Positions 1 to 7,944 of a DNA stretch of 25,250 nt are shown one piece after another; the stretch's first letter is position 1; every line of letters starts with the position of its first letter. Position numbers and translations under genes: made by a program. The DNA is from Kiloniellales bacterium (GTDB lineage Bacteria; Pseudomonadota; Alphaproteobacteria; Kiloniellales; JAKSBE01), in contig JASJAL010000073.1 in NCBI GenBank assembly GCA_030067055.1, positions 1-25,250 on the forward strand, in the 5' to 3' direction. Under the pieces are notes generated by a model, which saw only the letters and a program-made list of their open reading frames with translations, was not told the DNA's origin and ran no database searches.

Positions 1-590
<590 letters not shown>

Positions 591-591
<1 letters not shown>

Positions 592-1835
592 TGGCCGAAG
601 CCGCCCCTGTTCCGCCGCTTTCCAACCGCACGGTCTTCACCAAGGACCTCAGCGCGCCGGACCCGGTGCCGGAGGCGGGGATCGAGGCGGCGAACAAGCT
701 CCTTCGCGACGGCCGCCTGTTCCGCTACGGCGAGGACCGCAACAGCCTGCCCGAGGCTGCCGTCTTCGAGGAGGAGTTCGCCGCCTGGCTCGGGTGCCGC
801 TACGCCGTGGCCCTGAACTCGGGTGGCGGCGCGATCTTCCTGGCGCTCAAGGCGGCGGGCGTGGCACCGGGCGACAAGGTCTTGGTCAACGCCTTCACTC
901 TGGCGCCAGTGCCGGGCGCCGTCGCCCACGCCGGTGCGCAGCCGGTCCTGGTCGAGGTCGACCGCAACTACCACATCGATCTGAACGACCTGGACCGCAA
1001 GGCCGCGGACTCGGGCGCCCGGGTCCTGCTGCTATCCTACATGCGCGGACACATCCCCGACATGGACCGCCTGCTCGAGGTCTGCCGCCGCCACGACCTG
1101 ATCCTGATCGAGGACTGCGCGCACACCATGGGCGCGCGCTGGGACGGTCGTCTCAGCGGCACTTTCGGCGAGGTGTCCTGCTTCAGCAGCCAGACCTTCA
1201 AGCACATCAACTCGGGCGAGGGCGGAATCCTGGCGACCGACGATCCGGACATCGCGGCCAAGGCGATCCTGCATTCCGGTAGCTACATGCTCTACGCCCA
1301 GCATCGGGCCCGGCCGCCGCTCGAGGTCTTCGAGCGGCACAAGTACGACACGCCGAACTTTTCGATGCGGATGTCGAGCCTCTCGGCCGCCCTGCTGCGC
1401 CCGCAGCTGGCGGAACTGGAGACCCGCATCGCGGCCTGGCGGCGGATCTACCGCCAGCTGGAAGGGCTGCTCAATCGGATCGACCACATCACCGTTCCGG
1501 CGCGCTCGCCCAAGGAAGATTTCGTGCCGAGCTCGCTGCAGTTCACGCTGAGCGGCCTGACGCCGGAGCAGATCCAGGGCTTCCTCGAGGACTGCGATCG
1601 CCACGGCGTGCACATCAAGTGGTTCGGGCGCGCCGAGCCGGTCGGCTTCACCTCCACCCATCACCACTGGCGTTATCTCGAAGCAACGCAGGACCTGCCC
1701 GGTTCCGAGTCCGTGCTGCACGGGCTCTGCGACCTTCGCCTGCCCTCAAACCTGCACGCAGAGGACTGCGCGACCCTGGCGCGGGTCCTCGCCGAATCCA
1801 TGGCGCAGGTGAACGGGCGGGACGGTGGGTCCTAG
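591..1835 (+). CDS. DegT/DnrJ/EryC1/StrS-family PLP-dependent aminotransferase
   Basis: The product is 414 aa, close to the usual length of the family. The start is ATG 591, which overlaps the preceding stop as TGATG, suggesting translational coupling; a longer upstream frame from 264 lies wholly inside the previous gene and is a shadow. Seen features are the small-domain entry around residues 60-105 with a substrate/PLP loop (NSGGGAIFLALKA), the cofactor Asp in IEDCAHTMGA (D175), and the Schiff-base lysine in SSQTFKHINSGEGG (K204). The active site therefore looks complete. Such enzymes usually move an amino group from glutamate onto a keto or aldehyde carbon of a sugar or small polyol. No nucleotide-sugar genes are nearby, so a substrate shared with the dehydrogenase next door is more likely. 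The substrate is unknown. Confidence 0.85.
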
Positions 1836-1858
1836 TCTCCGAGTCCTGATCCGGTCTG

Positions 1859-2851
1859 CTATTCCACCTTCTCGTAGAAGCTAGCATCGACGGTGGCGCT
1901 GTAGTCCTCCAGCGCGCGGTCAATCTTTCCCTGCGCCTGGAAAAAGTCCGCCACTTCCTTGAGGAAGGTCTGGATGCCGCCGCCCATCCAGCGTTCGGTC
2001 AATTGGTCGTCGCGGGTATAGAAATCGAAGAGCGAGAGCACGATGTCCGACTGCTTGAGCTCCAAGCCGGCCGCCTTCGCGATGATCGGCCGGGCCTTGT
2101 CCGGCTCGTCGTCGAGGTACTCGATGGTCCGGTCGGTCACCGCCAGGAACTTGACCACCAGCTCGGGATGCTCGGCCGCGAAGTCGTTGGTCACCGCGAT
2201 GACGTCGAAGGCGCGGATTCCCAGGCGGTCCTGCTCGTTTGCGGAGAGCAGTTCCCAGCCGTGGCCCTTCATGCGCCGAAGCGGCCCGCCCCAGGAACAG
2301 CCCATGGCGAGCTCGCCGCGAATGAAAACGTCATCGATGTCGTGCGGCGACATGTCCACCACCTCGACCTTGTCGACGTCGACGCCCAGGAAGACCAGGC
2401 TGCGCAGCATCTTGTAGTGGGTAACGGTGTTCAGCGGCACGGCCACCTTTCGCCCCTCGAGCTCGTGGGCGTTGGCGCGATCGATCGCTTCCTTCTTGTA
2501 GATGACGCAGTTGTCGGCGCCGCCGGTGTCGACGGCCATCCCGACCACCTTGATCGGCGCGCCGGCGGTGACCGCCAGGGCGAAGGGAACCACCCCCATG
2601 GAATAGGAGATCTGAACCTCGCCACTGACCATGGCCTCGGCCATCTCAACGCCGGTGTTGAAGGCGCGCCACTCCAGCTCGACGCCGAGCGCTTCGTCGT
2701 ACCACTTCTCCGCCTGGGCAACCTGGTTGGCGGTCGGCCATTCGTGGAAATAGGCGACGGTGATCTTGTCGGGAGCGGCGGCGGTGGCAATGCCCGTCAC
2801 TGCGCCCAGAGCCGAAGCCGCGAAGAGTATCGACGCTAGAAAGCTTTTCAT
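1859..2851 (-). CDS. Taurine/nitrate/sulfonate-type ABC transporter substrate-binding protein (TauA-like), orphan
   Basis: The product is 330 aa. ATG 2851 is chosen because a good ribosome site (GGAGGAAGAG) precedes it and it opens a clear signal peptide: MKSFLASILFAASALGA, then Ala-rich residues with cleavage near residues 25-26. The frame extends 20 codons further upstream without a signal-like start. The mature protein follows the TauA plan: VAYFHEWPTANQVAQAE, EWRAFNTGVEMAEAMVSG, then VAVPLNTVTHYKML in the centre. This is a periplasmic type II binding protein of the TauA/SsuA family. It is the last gene of the minus-strand TRAP-Usp block, 75 bp after usp, and no TauB ATPase or TauC permease lies beside it. 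It ends 23 bp from the convergent aminotransferase gene. Taurine or a related sulfonate is likely but not proven. Confidence 0.85.
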   Translation of the reverse strand: MKSFLASILFAASALGAVTGIATAAAPDKITVAYFHEWPTANQVAQAEKWYDEALGVELEWRAFNTGVEMAEAMVSGEVQISYSMGVVPFALAVTAGAPIKVVGMAVDTGGADNCVIYKKEAIDRANAHELEGRKVAVPLNTVTHYKMLRSLVFLGVDVDKVEVVDMSPHDIDDVFIRGELAMGCSWGGPLRRMKGHGWELLSANEQDRLGIRAFDVIAVTNDFAAEHPELVVKFLAVTDRTIEYLDDEPDKARPIIAKAAGLELKQSDIVLSLFDFYTRDDQLTERWMGGGIQTFLKEVADFFQAQGKIDRALEDYSATVDASFYEKVE

Positions 2852-2926
2852 CTCTCTTCCTCCAGCGGGTCGGTCGCGCCAACTGTCTGCAGCCCGCAAT
2901 CCCGGCCGCAAAGCCGTGCAGCGCCG

Positions 2927-3421
2927 CTATTCGGGCTCCGCCAGCGGCACGATCAGGGTCGGCACGTGGGAACGCCGCAGAACGCTCTTCGCGACCGAGC
3001 CGAGGAAGGTGTGGCTCAGCCCACGCTCGTGCGAGCCCATGACGATGAGGTCGCAGTTGTGCTGCTTGGCGGACTTGAGGATTTCCTCGGCCGGGTAAGC
3101 CTCGCAGACGGTGATCGACTTGATCTGCGCGCGTAGCTTCTGGTCTTCCGGGGACTGCTGTGCCCAGAAGATGTCCTGCCGCTCGTTCATCAGTTTCCGC
3201 GCCTTTTCCACTCGTAGATCGATGATCTCGTGGCGCTTCTTCTCGTCCAGAAGATAGGCCTGGAGCGTGAAGGCGGCGTCGTCGGAGAGCTTCTCCAGGA
3301 CGTGGAGCAGGTGCAGGTCGGCCCCGGTCAGCTTCGCCAGATAAGCCGCATAGCCGAAGGCGATGAGGGAGTTCTGGGAGAGATCGGTGCTGTAGAGCAG
3401 GTTCTTTATGTCATGTTGCAT
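2927..3421 (-). CDS. Universal stress protein (UspA family), TRAP-linked
   Basis: The product is 164 aa, a single Usp domain. It starts MQHDIKNLLYSTDLSQNS, where the Asp after the first strand is the usual nucleotide-contact residue, after AAGGAACG upstream of ATG 3421. The C-terminal nucleotide loop reads VMGSHERGLSHTFLGSVAKS; this departs from the strict G-2X-G-9X-G(S/T) spacing because Glu sits at the second glycine, so ATP binding may be altered. It lies 32 bp after dctM in the same direction. Usp proteins encoded with TRAP genes, such as TeaD of the ectoine system TeaABC, regulate transport activity, which is the most likely role here. A longer than usual insert, residues 50-95, is charged and helical. 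Confidence 0.88.
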   Translation of the reverse strand: MQHDIKNLLYSTDLSQNSLIAFGYAAYLAKLTGADLHLLHVLEKLSDDAAFTLQAYLLDEKKRHEIIDLRVEKARKLMNERQDIFWAQQSPEDQKLRAQIKSITVCEAYPAEEILKSAKQHNCDLIVMGSHERGLSHTFLGSVAKSVLRRSHVPTLIVPLAEPE

Positions 3422-3453
3422 CGGTTTCGTTCCTTATCCCGCGGTGACGCCGA

Positions 3454-4794
3454 TCAGTATCCGAAGAAGCGCGGCAGCCAGAGGACGATCTCCGGGAAGA
3501 AGGCGATGACGAAGACCGCGATCGCGTTGACCGTCGCGAAGGGCAGCGCCTTGATGGATATCTCCTCGATCGAGGTGTTGGAGATCCCCGAGGCGATGAA
3601 GAGGTTCTCGCCGAGCGGCGGGGTCTGGAAGCCGATGCCCAGCGCGCAAACCATGACGACACCGAAGTGGACCGGATCGATGCCCAGGCTGTAGGCGATC
3701 GGCAGCAGCACGGGCGTCAGGATCAGGATCGTGGCCAGGGTCTCCATGAACATGCCGACGAAAAGCAGGAAGAGAATCAGCATGGACCAGATCAGGTAGA
3801 TGTTCTGGGTCGCGCTGAGCATCGCCTCGGCGATGATCGCGGGGATCTGGTTCTCGACCAGAAGCCGGCCGAAGACCGTAGCGGTAAAAAGGATCAGCAG
3901 TACGCGGCCGGTCAGCCAGGTCGTGGTCTCCAGCGAACGCCCCAGCGCCTTCATGTCCAGTTCGCGATAGACGAAGAAGCCGATGACCAGGGTGTAGAAG
4001 ATCGCGACGATCGCCGCCTCGGTCGGGGTGAAGAAACCCGAGTAGATGCCGCCCAGAATGACCACCGGCGCCAGGATGGCCCAGAAGCCCTTGTAAAGGG
4101 TGCAGAAGATGTTGCGGGCCGAGAAGCCCTCGGCCGAGCCCTTGTAGCCGCGCTTCTTGCAGGTGATGTAGTTCATGATCAGCAGGCTGCCGGAGATCAC
4201 CAGCCCGGGCAGAACGCCGGCGATGAAGAGCTTCGGAATCGACACCGACTGGAAGACGCCGAACTTCTCGACCGCTTCCGGCGGCGGCTGCATGCCCAGC
4301 GCGGCGATCCCAAAGATCACCATCGGGATGGAGGGCGGAATGATGATTCCGAGGCTGCCGGAGGAGGCCGTGATGGCCGAGGCGATGCCCTTGTCGTAGC
4401 CGCGTTCGATCATGGCCGGGATCATCAGCATGCCGACGGCTGCCGTCGTCGCCGGGCCGGAACCGGAGATGGCACCGAAGAAGAGGCAGGCGAAGACCGC
4501 GGCCGCAGAGATGCCGCCGGTGAAGGGACCGGCGAAGCTCTCGGCGACGTTGACCAGCCGCCGGGAAATACCGGCTGCCTCCATCAGGGCGCCCGCCAGG
4601 ATGAAAGCCGGCAGCGCCATAAGGGGAAAGGATCCGACCGAGGTGAAGGCGATCTGGACGAACTTGATCGGATTCTCGTCCAGATAAATAAAGGAGATCA
4701 TGGCGGAGACGCCGAGCGCCACGGTGATCGGGGCGCCCATGACCAGGAGCCCCAGAAATGTTCCGAAAAGAATGAGAACGATGGTCGCTTCCAT
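3454..4794 (-). CDS. dctM: TRAP transporter large permease (DctM family)
   Basis: The product is 446 aa, normal for DctM. It is very hydrophobic with about 12 predicted membrane helices from MEATIVLILFGTFLGLLVMG to the C-terminal FVIAFFPEIVLWLPRFFGY. Family marks include a Gly-rich stretch near residues 110-125 (GAISGSGPATTAAVG), SGSLGIIIPPSIPMVIFG around residues 145-160, and a second re-entrant region with GIGFQTPPLGENLF near residue 390. This subunit moves solute into the cytoplasm using the sodium gradient, together with DctQ and the periplasmic DctP. ATG 4794 is preceded by GGGGAGCG. The gene is 83 bp after dctQ and 32 bp before usp, clearly one operon. Confidence 0.95.
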   Translation of the reverse strand: MEATIVLILFGTFLGLLVMGAPITVALGVSAMISFIYLDENPIKFVQIAFTSVGSFPLMALPAFILAGALMEAAGISRRLVNVAESFAGPFTGGISAAAVFACLFFGAISGSGPATTAAVGMLMIPAMIERGYDKGIASAITASSGSLGIIIPPSIPMVIFGIAALGMQPPPEAVEKFGVFQSVSIPKLFIAGVLPGLVISGSLLIMNYITCKKRGYKGSAEGFSARNIFCTLYKGFWAILAPVVILGGIYSGFFTPTEAAIVAIFYTLVIGFFVYRELDMKALGRSLETTTWLTGRVLLILFTATVFGRLLVENQIPAIIAEAMLSATQNIYLIWSMLILFLLFVGMFMETLATILILTPVLLPIAYSLGIDPVHFGVVMVCALGIGFQTPPLGENLFIASGISNTSIEEISIKALPFATVNAIAVFVIAFFPEIVLWLPRFFGY

Positions 4795-4877
4795 GAGACG
4801 CTCCCCGTCATCGCGGGCCCAACACCCGCGGCCTCCCTACGCCGGATGGTTATTGTTGGTCGGCTCCGGCAGCCGAC

Positions 4878-5411
4878 TCAGTCCCGGCCTTCCTGAATCA
4901 TCTTCTCGACTTCCGCCTTCTCGGGATCCCGGACGTCGATGCCTTTGACGAGCTTTAGGTAGTTCGCCTGGATGATTCGGATGGTCATCAAGGTGAAGGC
5001 GATCGGCAGGATCAAATAGATGTACTTCATCGGAATGCCGAGCGTCTGGGACTTCCAGAACAGGTTCATCTTGAAGAAGACGAAATTGAAGCTCAGGTAG
5101 ACGAAGTAGACGTTGAAGGCGATCCAGAAGAGGTCTGCGATTCCTTCGATGACGTCCGCGACCCGCTTCGGCAGCTTGTTGAACTGGAAGGTCACGCGAT
5201 TGTGGGCGTAGAGCTTCGCGGCGTAGCTCGCCCCGAAGAACACGAACCAGACGAACATGTAGGTCGCCAGCTCCTCGCTCCAGGAGAAGGAGTAGTTGAA
5301 GAGCTCCCGCGACAGGATCTGGGCGAACAGCAGGACAACGAAGAGCGCCAGCAACGTGCGGCAGATGTAGCTCTCTATGTTGTCGAGAATCCGATAGATG
5401 GTGCGGGCCAT
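4878..5411 (-). CDS. dctQ: TRAP transporter small permease (DctQ family)
   Basis: The product is 177 aa with four hydrophobic segments (about residues 16-36, 47-67, 92-112 and 134-154), the DctQ layout. The segment FSWSEELATYMFVWFVFFG carries the family's conserved W-x-E-E and aromatic pattern at the start of helix 2. ATG 5411 has an excellent ribosome site, GGGAGGAGG, about 7 bp upstream. The gene sits between dctP and dctM in the same direction; the gap to dctP is 128 bp and holds a strong inverted repeat listed separately. The product scaffolds the large permease in the inner membrane. Confidence 0.93.
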   Translation of the reverse strand: MARTIYRILDNIESYICRTLLALFVVLLFAQILSRELFNYSFSWSEELATYMFVWFVFFGASYAAKLYAHNRVTFQFNKLPKRVADVIEGIADLFWIAFNVYFVYLSFNFVFFKMNLFWKSQTLGIPMKYIYLILPIAFTLMTIRIIQANYLKLVKGIDVRDPEKAEVEKMIQEGRD

Positions 5412-5426
5412 GGCCTTGCCTCCTCC

Positions 5427-5509
5427 CGCTTGAAGAGTGCGCCCCGGCGGGCCGTTTAGGCCCGAGGACCGCCCTGCCCGCAGGGCGCACTCTTTGGCTC
5501 GTTCAAGCG
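5427..5509 (-). other. Compound inverted repeat in the dctP-dctQ spacer (mRNA stem structure)
   Basis: Perfect 12-bp arms AAGAGTGCGCCC (5433-5444) and GGGCGCACTCTT (5483-5494) are extended outward by a second matching pair, CGCTTGAA (5427-5434) and TTCAAGCG (5502-5509), across an asymmetric bulge. Inside the loop are two smaller hairpins: CGGGCC-gttta-GGCCCG (5448-5464) and GCCCTG-cccg-CAGGGC (5471-5486), the latter competing with the right arm. There is no T-tract on the minus strand after it. The position just after the binding-protein gene fits an mRNA stabiliser or partial terminator that makes dctP more abundant than dctQM, but that role is inferred. Confidence 0.7.
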
Positions 5510-5539
5510 TCCTGGTGAGCTTGCCTTGAACTCACGGCC

Positions 5540-6553
5540 TTATTTCACCGGAGGACGGCCGAGAGATTCGAGGACGGCGTTGACCTTCTCCACGCCGCCG
5601 ACGCTGTCGTAGAACTTGGGCCAGACCTTTGTGGTCGCCGCCTCGATCCATTCCTTCTCTTCGTTGGCCGGATCGACGATCTCCATGCCTTTGGAGATCA
5701 GGTCTTCCTTCAGGCGGGCTTCGGTGTCGGCCAGATACTGAGCGCTGAACGCCGTAGCGGCCTGGCCGGCCTCGAGGATTGCCTTCTGGACCTCTTCGGA
5801 CTGATCCTGGAACACCGACTCGCTGACGATGATCGGCTCCAGCAGGAAGAGGTAGCGAAGGTTCGTGATGTACTTCTGCACCTCGTAGAACTTCATCGCG
5901 TGGATCGTGATGTAGGGGGTGTCCTGTCCATCGACGACGCCCTGCTGGAGGGCGGTGAAGGTCTCGGACCACGCCATGGGCGTCGGGTTGTTGCCCCAGG
6001 AATTGTAGGTGTCGATCATGATCTCGTTCTTCGGAACGCGAACCACGATGTCCTTAAGGTCATCCATGGTCTTGATCGGCTTCTTGGAGTTCGACAGAAC
6101 GCGATAGCCGGCGTAGGACCAGGCCACGATGCGGACGCCGGCGTCGCGGATCGTGTTCTCGACCAACTCCTTGCCGACATCGCCCTGGGTGAGCTTCACG
6201 GCCTCGTCGAGGCTGAGAATCATGTAGGGAAGAGTGAACATGCCGACGGTCGGCGAGAATGGGGTGATGTTGTTGATCGCCAGGACCGAGAAATCCAAAG
6301 TCCCGATGGCCGCGTCGTTGACCGTGTCCTGCTCGCTGCCGAGCTGGCCGTTGTGGAACATCTTGATGTCGTGCTTGTCGCCGGTCCTCGCCTTGAACTC
6401 CTCGGCGAACTTCTTGCCGGCGGCATCCTGGGTGCCGCCGGCCGCGTCGCCCAGAGCCATCTTGAAAGTCTTTGCTGAAACGTCGGCGGAGATGCCGAAA
6501 AGCAATGCCACGGCGAGGCCCGCCGCGGCGACGTATTTACCCGCAAACTGCAT
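5540..6553 (-). CDS. dctP: TRAP transporter substrate-binding protein (DctP family)
   Basis: The product is 337 aa with a Sec signal peptide (hydrophobic residues 8-22, cleavage near VSAK, residues 25-28). ATG 6553 follows CAGGGAGC at a good distance. The mature protein has the TRAP DctP fold: MFHNGQLGSEQDTVND, then FTLPYMILSLDEAVKL, and VVRVPKNEIMIDTYNSWGN. R172 in VRVP is the family arginine that pairs with the ligand's acidic group, so a carboxylate or sulfonate ligand is expected. The later TPMAWSETFTALQQGVVDGQ is the usual hinge and partner-helix region. It is the first gene of the dctPQM-usp-tauA-like operon and is transcribed divergently from the LysR regulator. The ligand cannot be read from sequence alone. 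Confidence 0.94.
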   Translation of the reverse strand: MQFAGKYVAAAGLAVALLFGISADVSAKTFKMALGDAAGGTQDAAGKKFAEEFKARTGDKHDIKMFHNGQLGSEQDTVNDAAIGTLDFSVLAINNITPFSPTVGMFTLPYMILSLDEAVKLTQGDVGKELVENTIRDAGVRIVAWSYAGYRVLSNSKKPIKTMDDLKDIVVRVPKNEIMIDTYNSWGNNPTPMAWSETFTALQQGVVDGQDTPYITIHAMKFYEVQKYITNLRYLFLLEPIIVSESVFQDQSEEVQKAILEAGQAATAFSAQYLADTEARLKEDLISKGMEIVDPANEEKEWIEAATTKVWPKFYDSVGGVEKVNAVLESLGRPPVK

Positions 6554-6710
6554 CTTTAAGCTCCCTGTCTCGCACCGAGGGTCTAGACGCCGTCCGGCTT
6601 CGCCAAGTCCGCTTGCACTAGGTCGGTCCGCTGGACCCGCGAAACCTTCGTGATGCGATGCCTACCCCTGCCGGTGGTCCGGCTGATTATTTGGTCGCAG
6701 ACCAAGCTTC

Positions 6711-6738
6711 AGCCTAGCTGCGTTGGTTGTTGGATCAA
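6711..6738 (-). promoter_or_regulatory. Candidate sigma-70-type promoter for dctP
   Basis: Read on the minus strand, TTGATC (6733-6738) is followed 16 bp later by TAGGCT (6711-6716). Transcription would start near 6704, about 150 bases before the dctP ATG. The match is only moderate, but the palindrome at 6753-6765 would then centre near -55, which is where LysR-type activators usually bind. This is an inference from spacing. Confidence 0.3.
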
Positions 6739-6752
6739 GTGGTTAACGCTAC

Positions 6753-6765
6753 CATGACCGTCATG
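6753..6765. promoter_or_regulatory. Perfect palindrome CATGAC-C-GTCATG, candidate LysR-type operator
   Basis: Two 6-bp arms surround a single base in the dctP/LysR divergent intergenic region. It lies upstream of the candidate dctP promoter at a typical activator distance. Assignment to the neighbouring regulator is inferred from position. Confidence 0.5.
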
Positions 6766-6794
6766 TTTCATGTATGGTGGAATCTAGAACGATA

Positions 6795-6812
6795 GTTTCA
6801 CCAATGTGAAAC
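6795..6812. promoter_or_regulatory. Perfect palindrome GTTTCAC-CAAT-GTGAAAC ahead of the LysR gene
   Basis: Seven-base perfect arms with a 4-bp spacer end 7 bp before the regulator's ATG at 6820. A further GTTTCA half-site sits at 6765-6770, exactly 30 bp upstream of the left half-site, three helical turns away. The position would suit autorepression by the LysR-type protein or binding by another regulator. No clear Shine-Dalgarno sequence is present here, so the palindrome occupies the space where one would be expected. Confidence 0.55.
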
Positions 6813-6819
6813 ATAGCGA

Positions 6820-7755
6820 ATGGTTCGAAAAGCGCTTCTCGGTCGCGTCAGCGATGTCGACATTCGCTTGTTGCGCGTTTTTCGTGCCGTCGTCGCCTGC
6901 GGTGGCGTCTCTGCCGCCGAACTCGAGCTCAACATCGGCCGCTCCACCATCAGCCGTCACCTCACCGATCTTGAGCTGCGGCTGGGGGTCAAGCTTTGCG
7001 ATCGCGGGCCCGCCGGCTTCGCCCTGACGCCCGAGGGCGAGCAGATCCTCGAGGCCTCGTCCCGCCTCCTGGCCGCAATCAACAGCTTCCGAGCCAGCGT
7101 CGACGAGGTCCACCAGCGGCTCAGCGGACAGCTCTCCATAGCGCTCTTCGACAAGATGGTCTCCAACCCCGAGGCCCGTCTCTCCGATGCCATTGCGGCT
7201 TTCGATGAGATCGCGCCCGAGGTCGTCATCGAGCTCCACAAGGAACCGGTCAACGTCATCGAAAACGAGCTGCTCAGCGGGCGCTTCGATCTGGCGATCA
7301 TTCCGACCCACCGGCAGTCGAACAGCCTGGATTATTTTCCTCTCTATGCGGAACAGATGTATCTCTACTGTGGCCGCGGCCATCCCCTGTTCGGCCGGCC
7401 GACGGACGAAATCCGGCAGGCCGAGGTGCGCCACTTCAAGTACGCGGGCATAGGCTTTCATTCCCCGAACATGATCGTCAGCCAGCGGCTGAACCTGACA
7501 CGCAAGGCCGATGTCTTCGACGAGGAGGCCCTGGCCGCGCTGATCCTCTCGGGGCGCTATCTCGGCTTCTTGCCGGATCACTACGCCGAGCCCTTCGTCG
7601 GGCGCGGCGAAATGGGGCGGTTGCGCCCCGACATCTATCACTACCAGAGCGATCATGCGGCGATACTGCGCCGCACCCCGAGCCCGTCCAGGCTGGTGCA
7701 GAAGTTCCTGGATTGCCTGCGCCAGGCCCACGCCGGCGCGGGACCGCCCACCTGA
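6820..7755 (+). CDS. LysR-family transcriptional regulator
   Basis: The product is 311 aa, normal for the family. The N-terminal winged helix-turn-helix spans about residues 12-70: VDIRLLRVFRAVVACGG, then AAELELNIGRSTISRHLTDL as the recognition region and GFALTPEGEQIL as the wing. The C-terminal effector-binding domain starts near residue 100 (LSIALFDKMVSN) and runs through LLSGRFDLAIIPTHR, the usual type II periplasmic-protein fold. It is divergent from dctP with 266 bp between them, so it most likely controls the TRAP operon in response to the transported solute or a metabolite. ATG 6820 is the first usable start; it adds about 11 residues before the usual DIRLLRVF opening and lacks a strong ribosome site. 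Confidence 0.92.
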   Translation: MVRKALLGRVSDVDIRLLRVFRAVVACGGVSAAELELNIGRSTISRHLTDLELRLGVKLCDRGPAGFALTPEGEQILEASSRLLAAINSFRASVDEVHQRLSGQLSIALFDKMVSNPEARLSDAIAAFDEIAPEVVIELHKEPVNVIENELLSGRFDLAIIPTHRQSNSLDYFPLYAEQMYLYCGRGHPLFGRPTDEIRQAEVRHFKYAGIGFHSPNMIVSQRLNLTRKADVFDEEALAALILSGRYLGFLPDHYAEPFVGRGEMGRLRPDIYHYQSDHAAILRRTPSPSRLVQKFLDCLRQAHAGAGPPT

Positions 7756-7867
7756 TGGGCCGCCTCGGAGCGGCGCCCTTGCCCCTTCACGCCTTGGCTC
7801 AGTCAGGAAGGGGCGGCATCCGCGCTGCCTGGAGCCGCTCTGGACCGGGTTTCGCTTGGTCACTGGC

Positions 7868-7884
7868 CCTAGTGCCGGACTAGG
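7868..7884. promoter_or_regulatory. Palindrome CCTAGT-gccgg-ACTAGG upstream of proV
   Basis: Perfect 6-bp arms with a 5-bp spacer lie 60 bp before the proV start, in the 189-bp gap after the LysR gene. It may be an operator or part of a leader hairpin for the betaine transporter operon. No repeat of it was seen elsewhere in the window, so the call rests on position and symmetry only. Confidence 0.35.
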
Positions 7885-7944
7885 TTCATGATAGGCTGCA
7901 AATAGGGAAGGCAAGGCGTAAAGCCGAGGGGAGGCGTCAAGACA

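Noticed and set aside
2003..2839. Long plus-strand open frame opposite the TauA-like gene
   Set aside because: Its product is rich in His, Asp, Gly, Arg and Val without any family motif; it mirrors a well-supported gene with a signal peptide and ribosome site.
3667..4896. 409-codon plus-strand frame opposite dctM
   Set aside because: The Arg/Asp/Gln/His-rich composition is the usual antisense shadow of a GC-rich membrane-protein gene, and dctM is unmistakable on the other strand.
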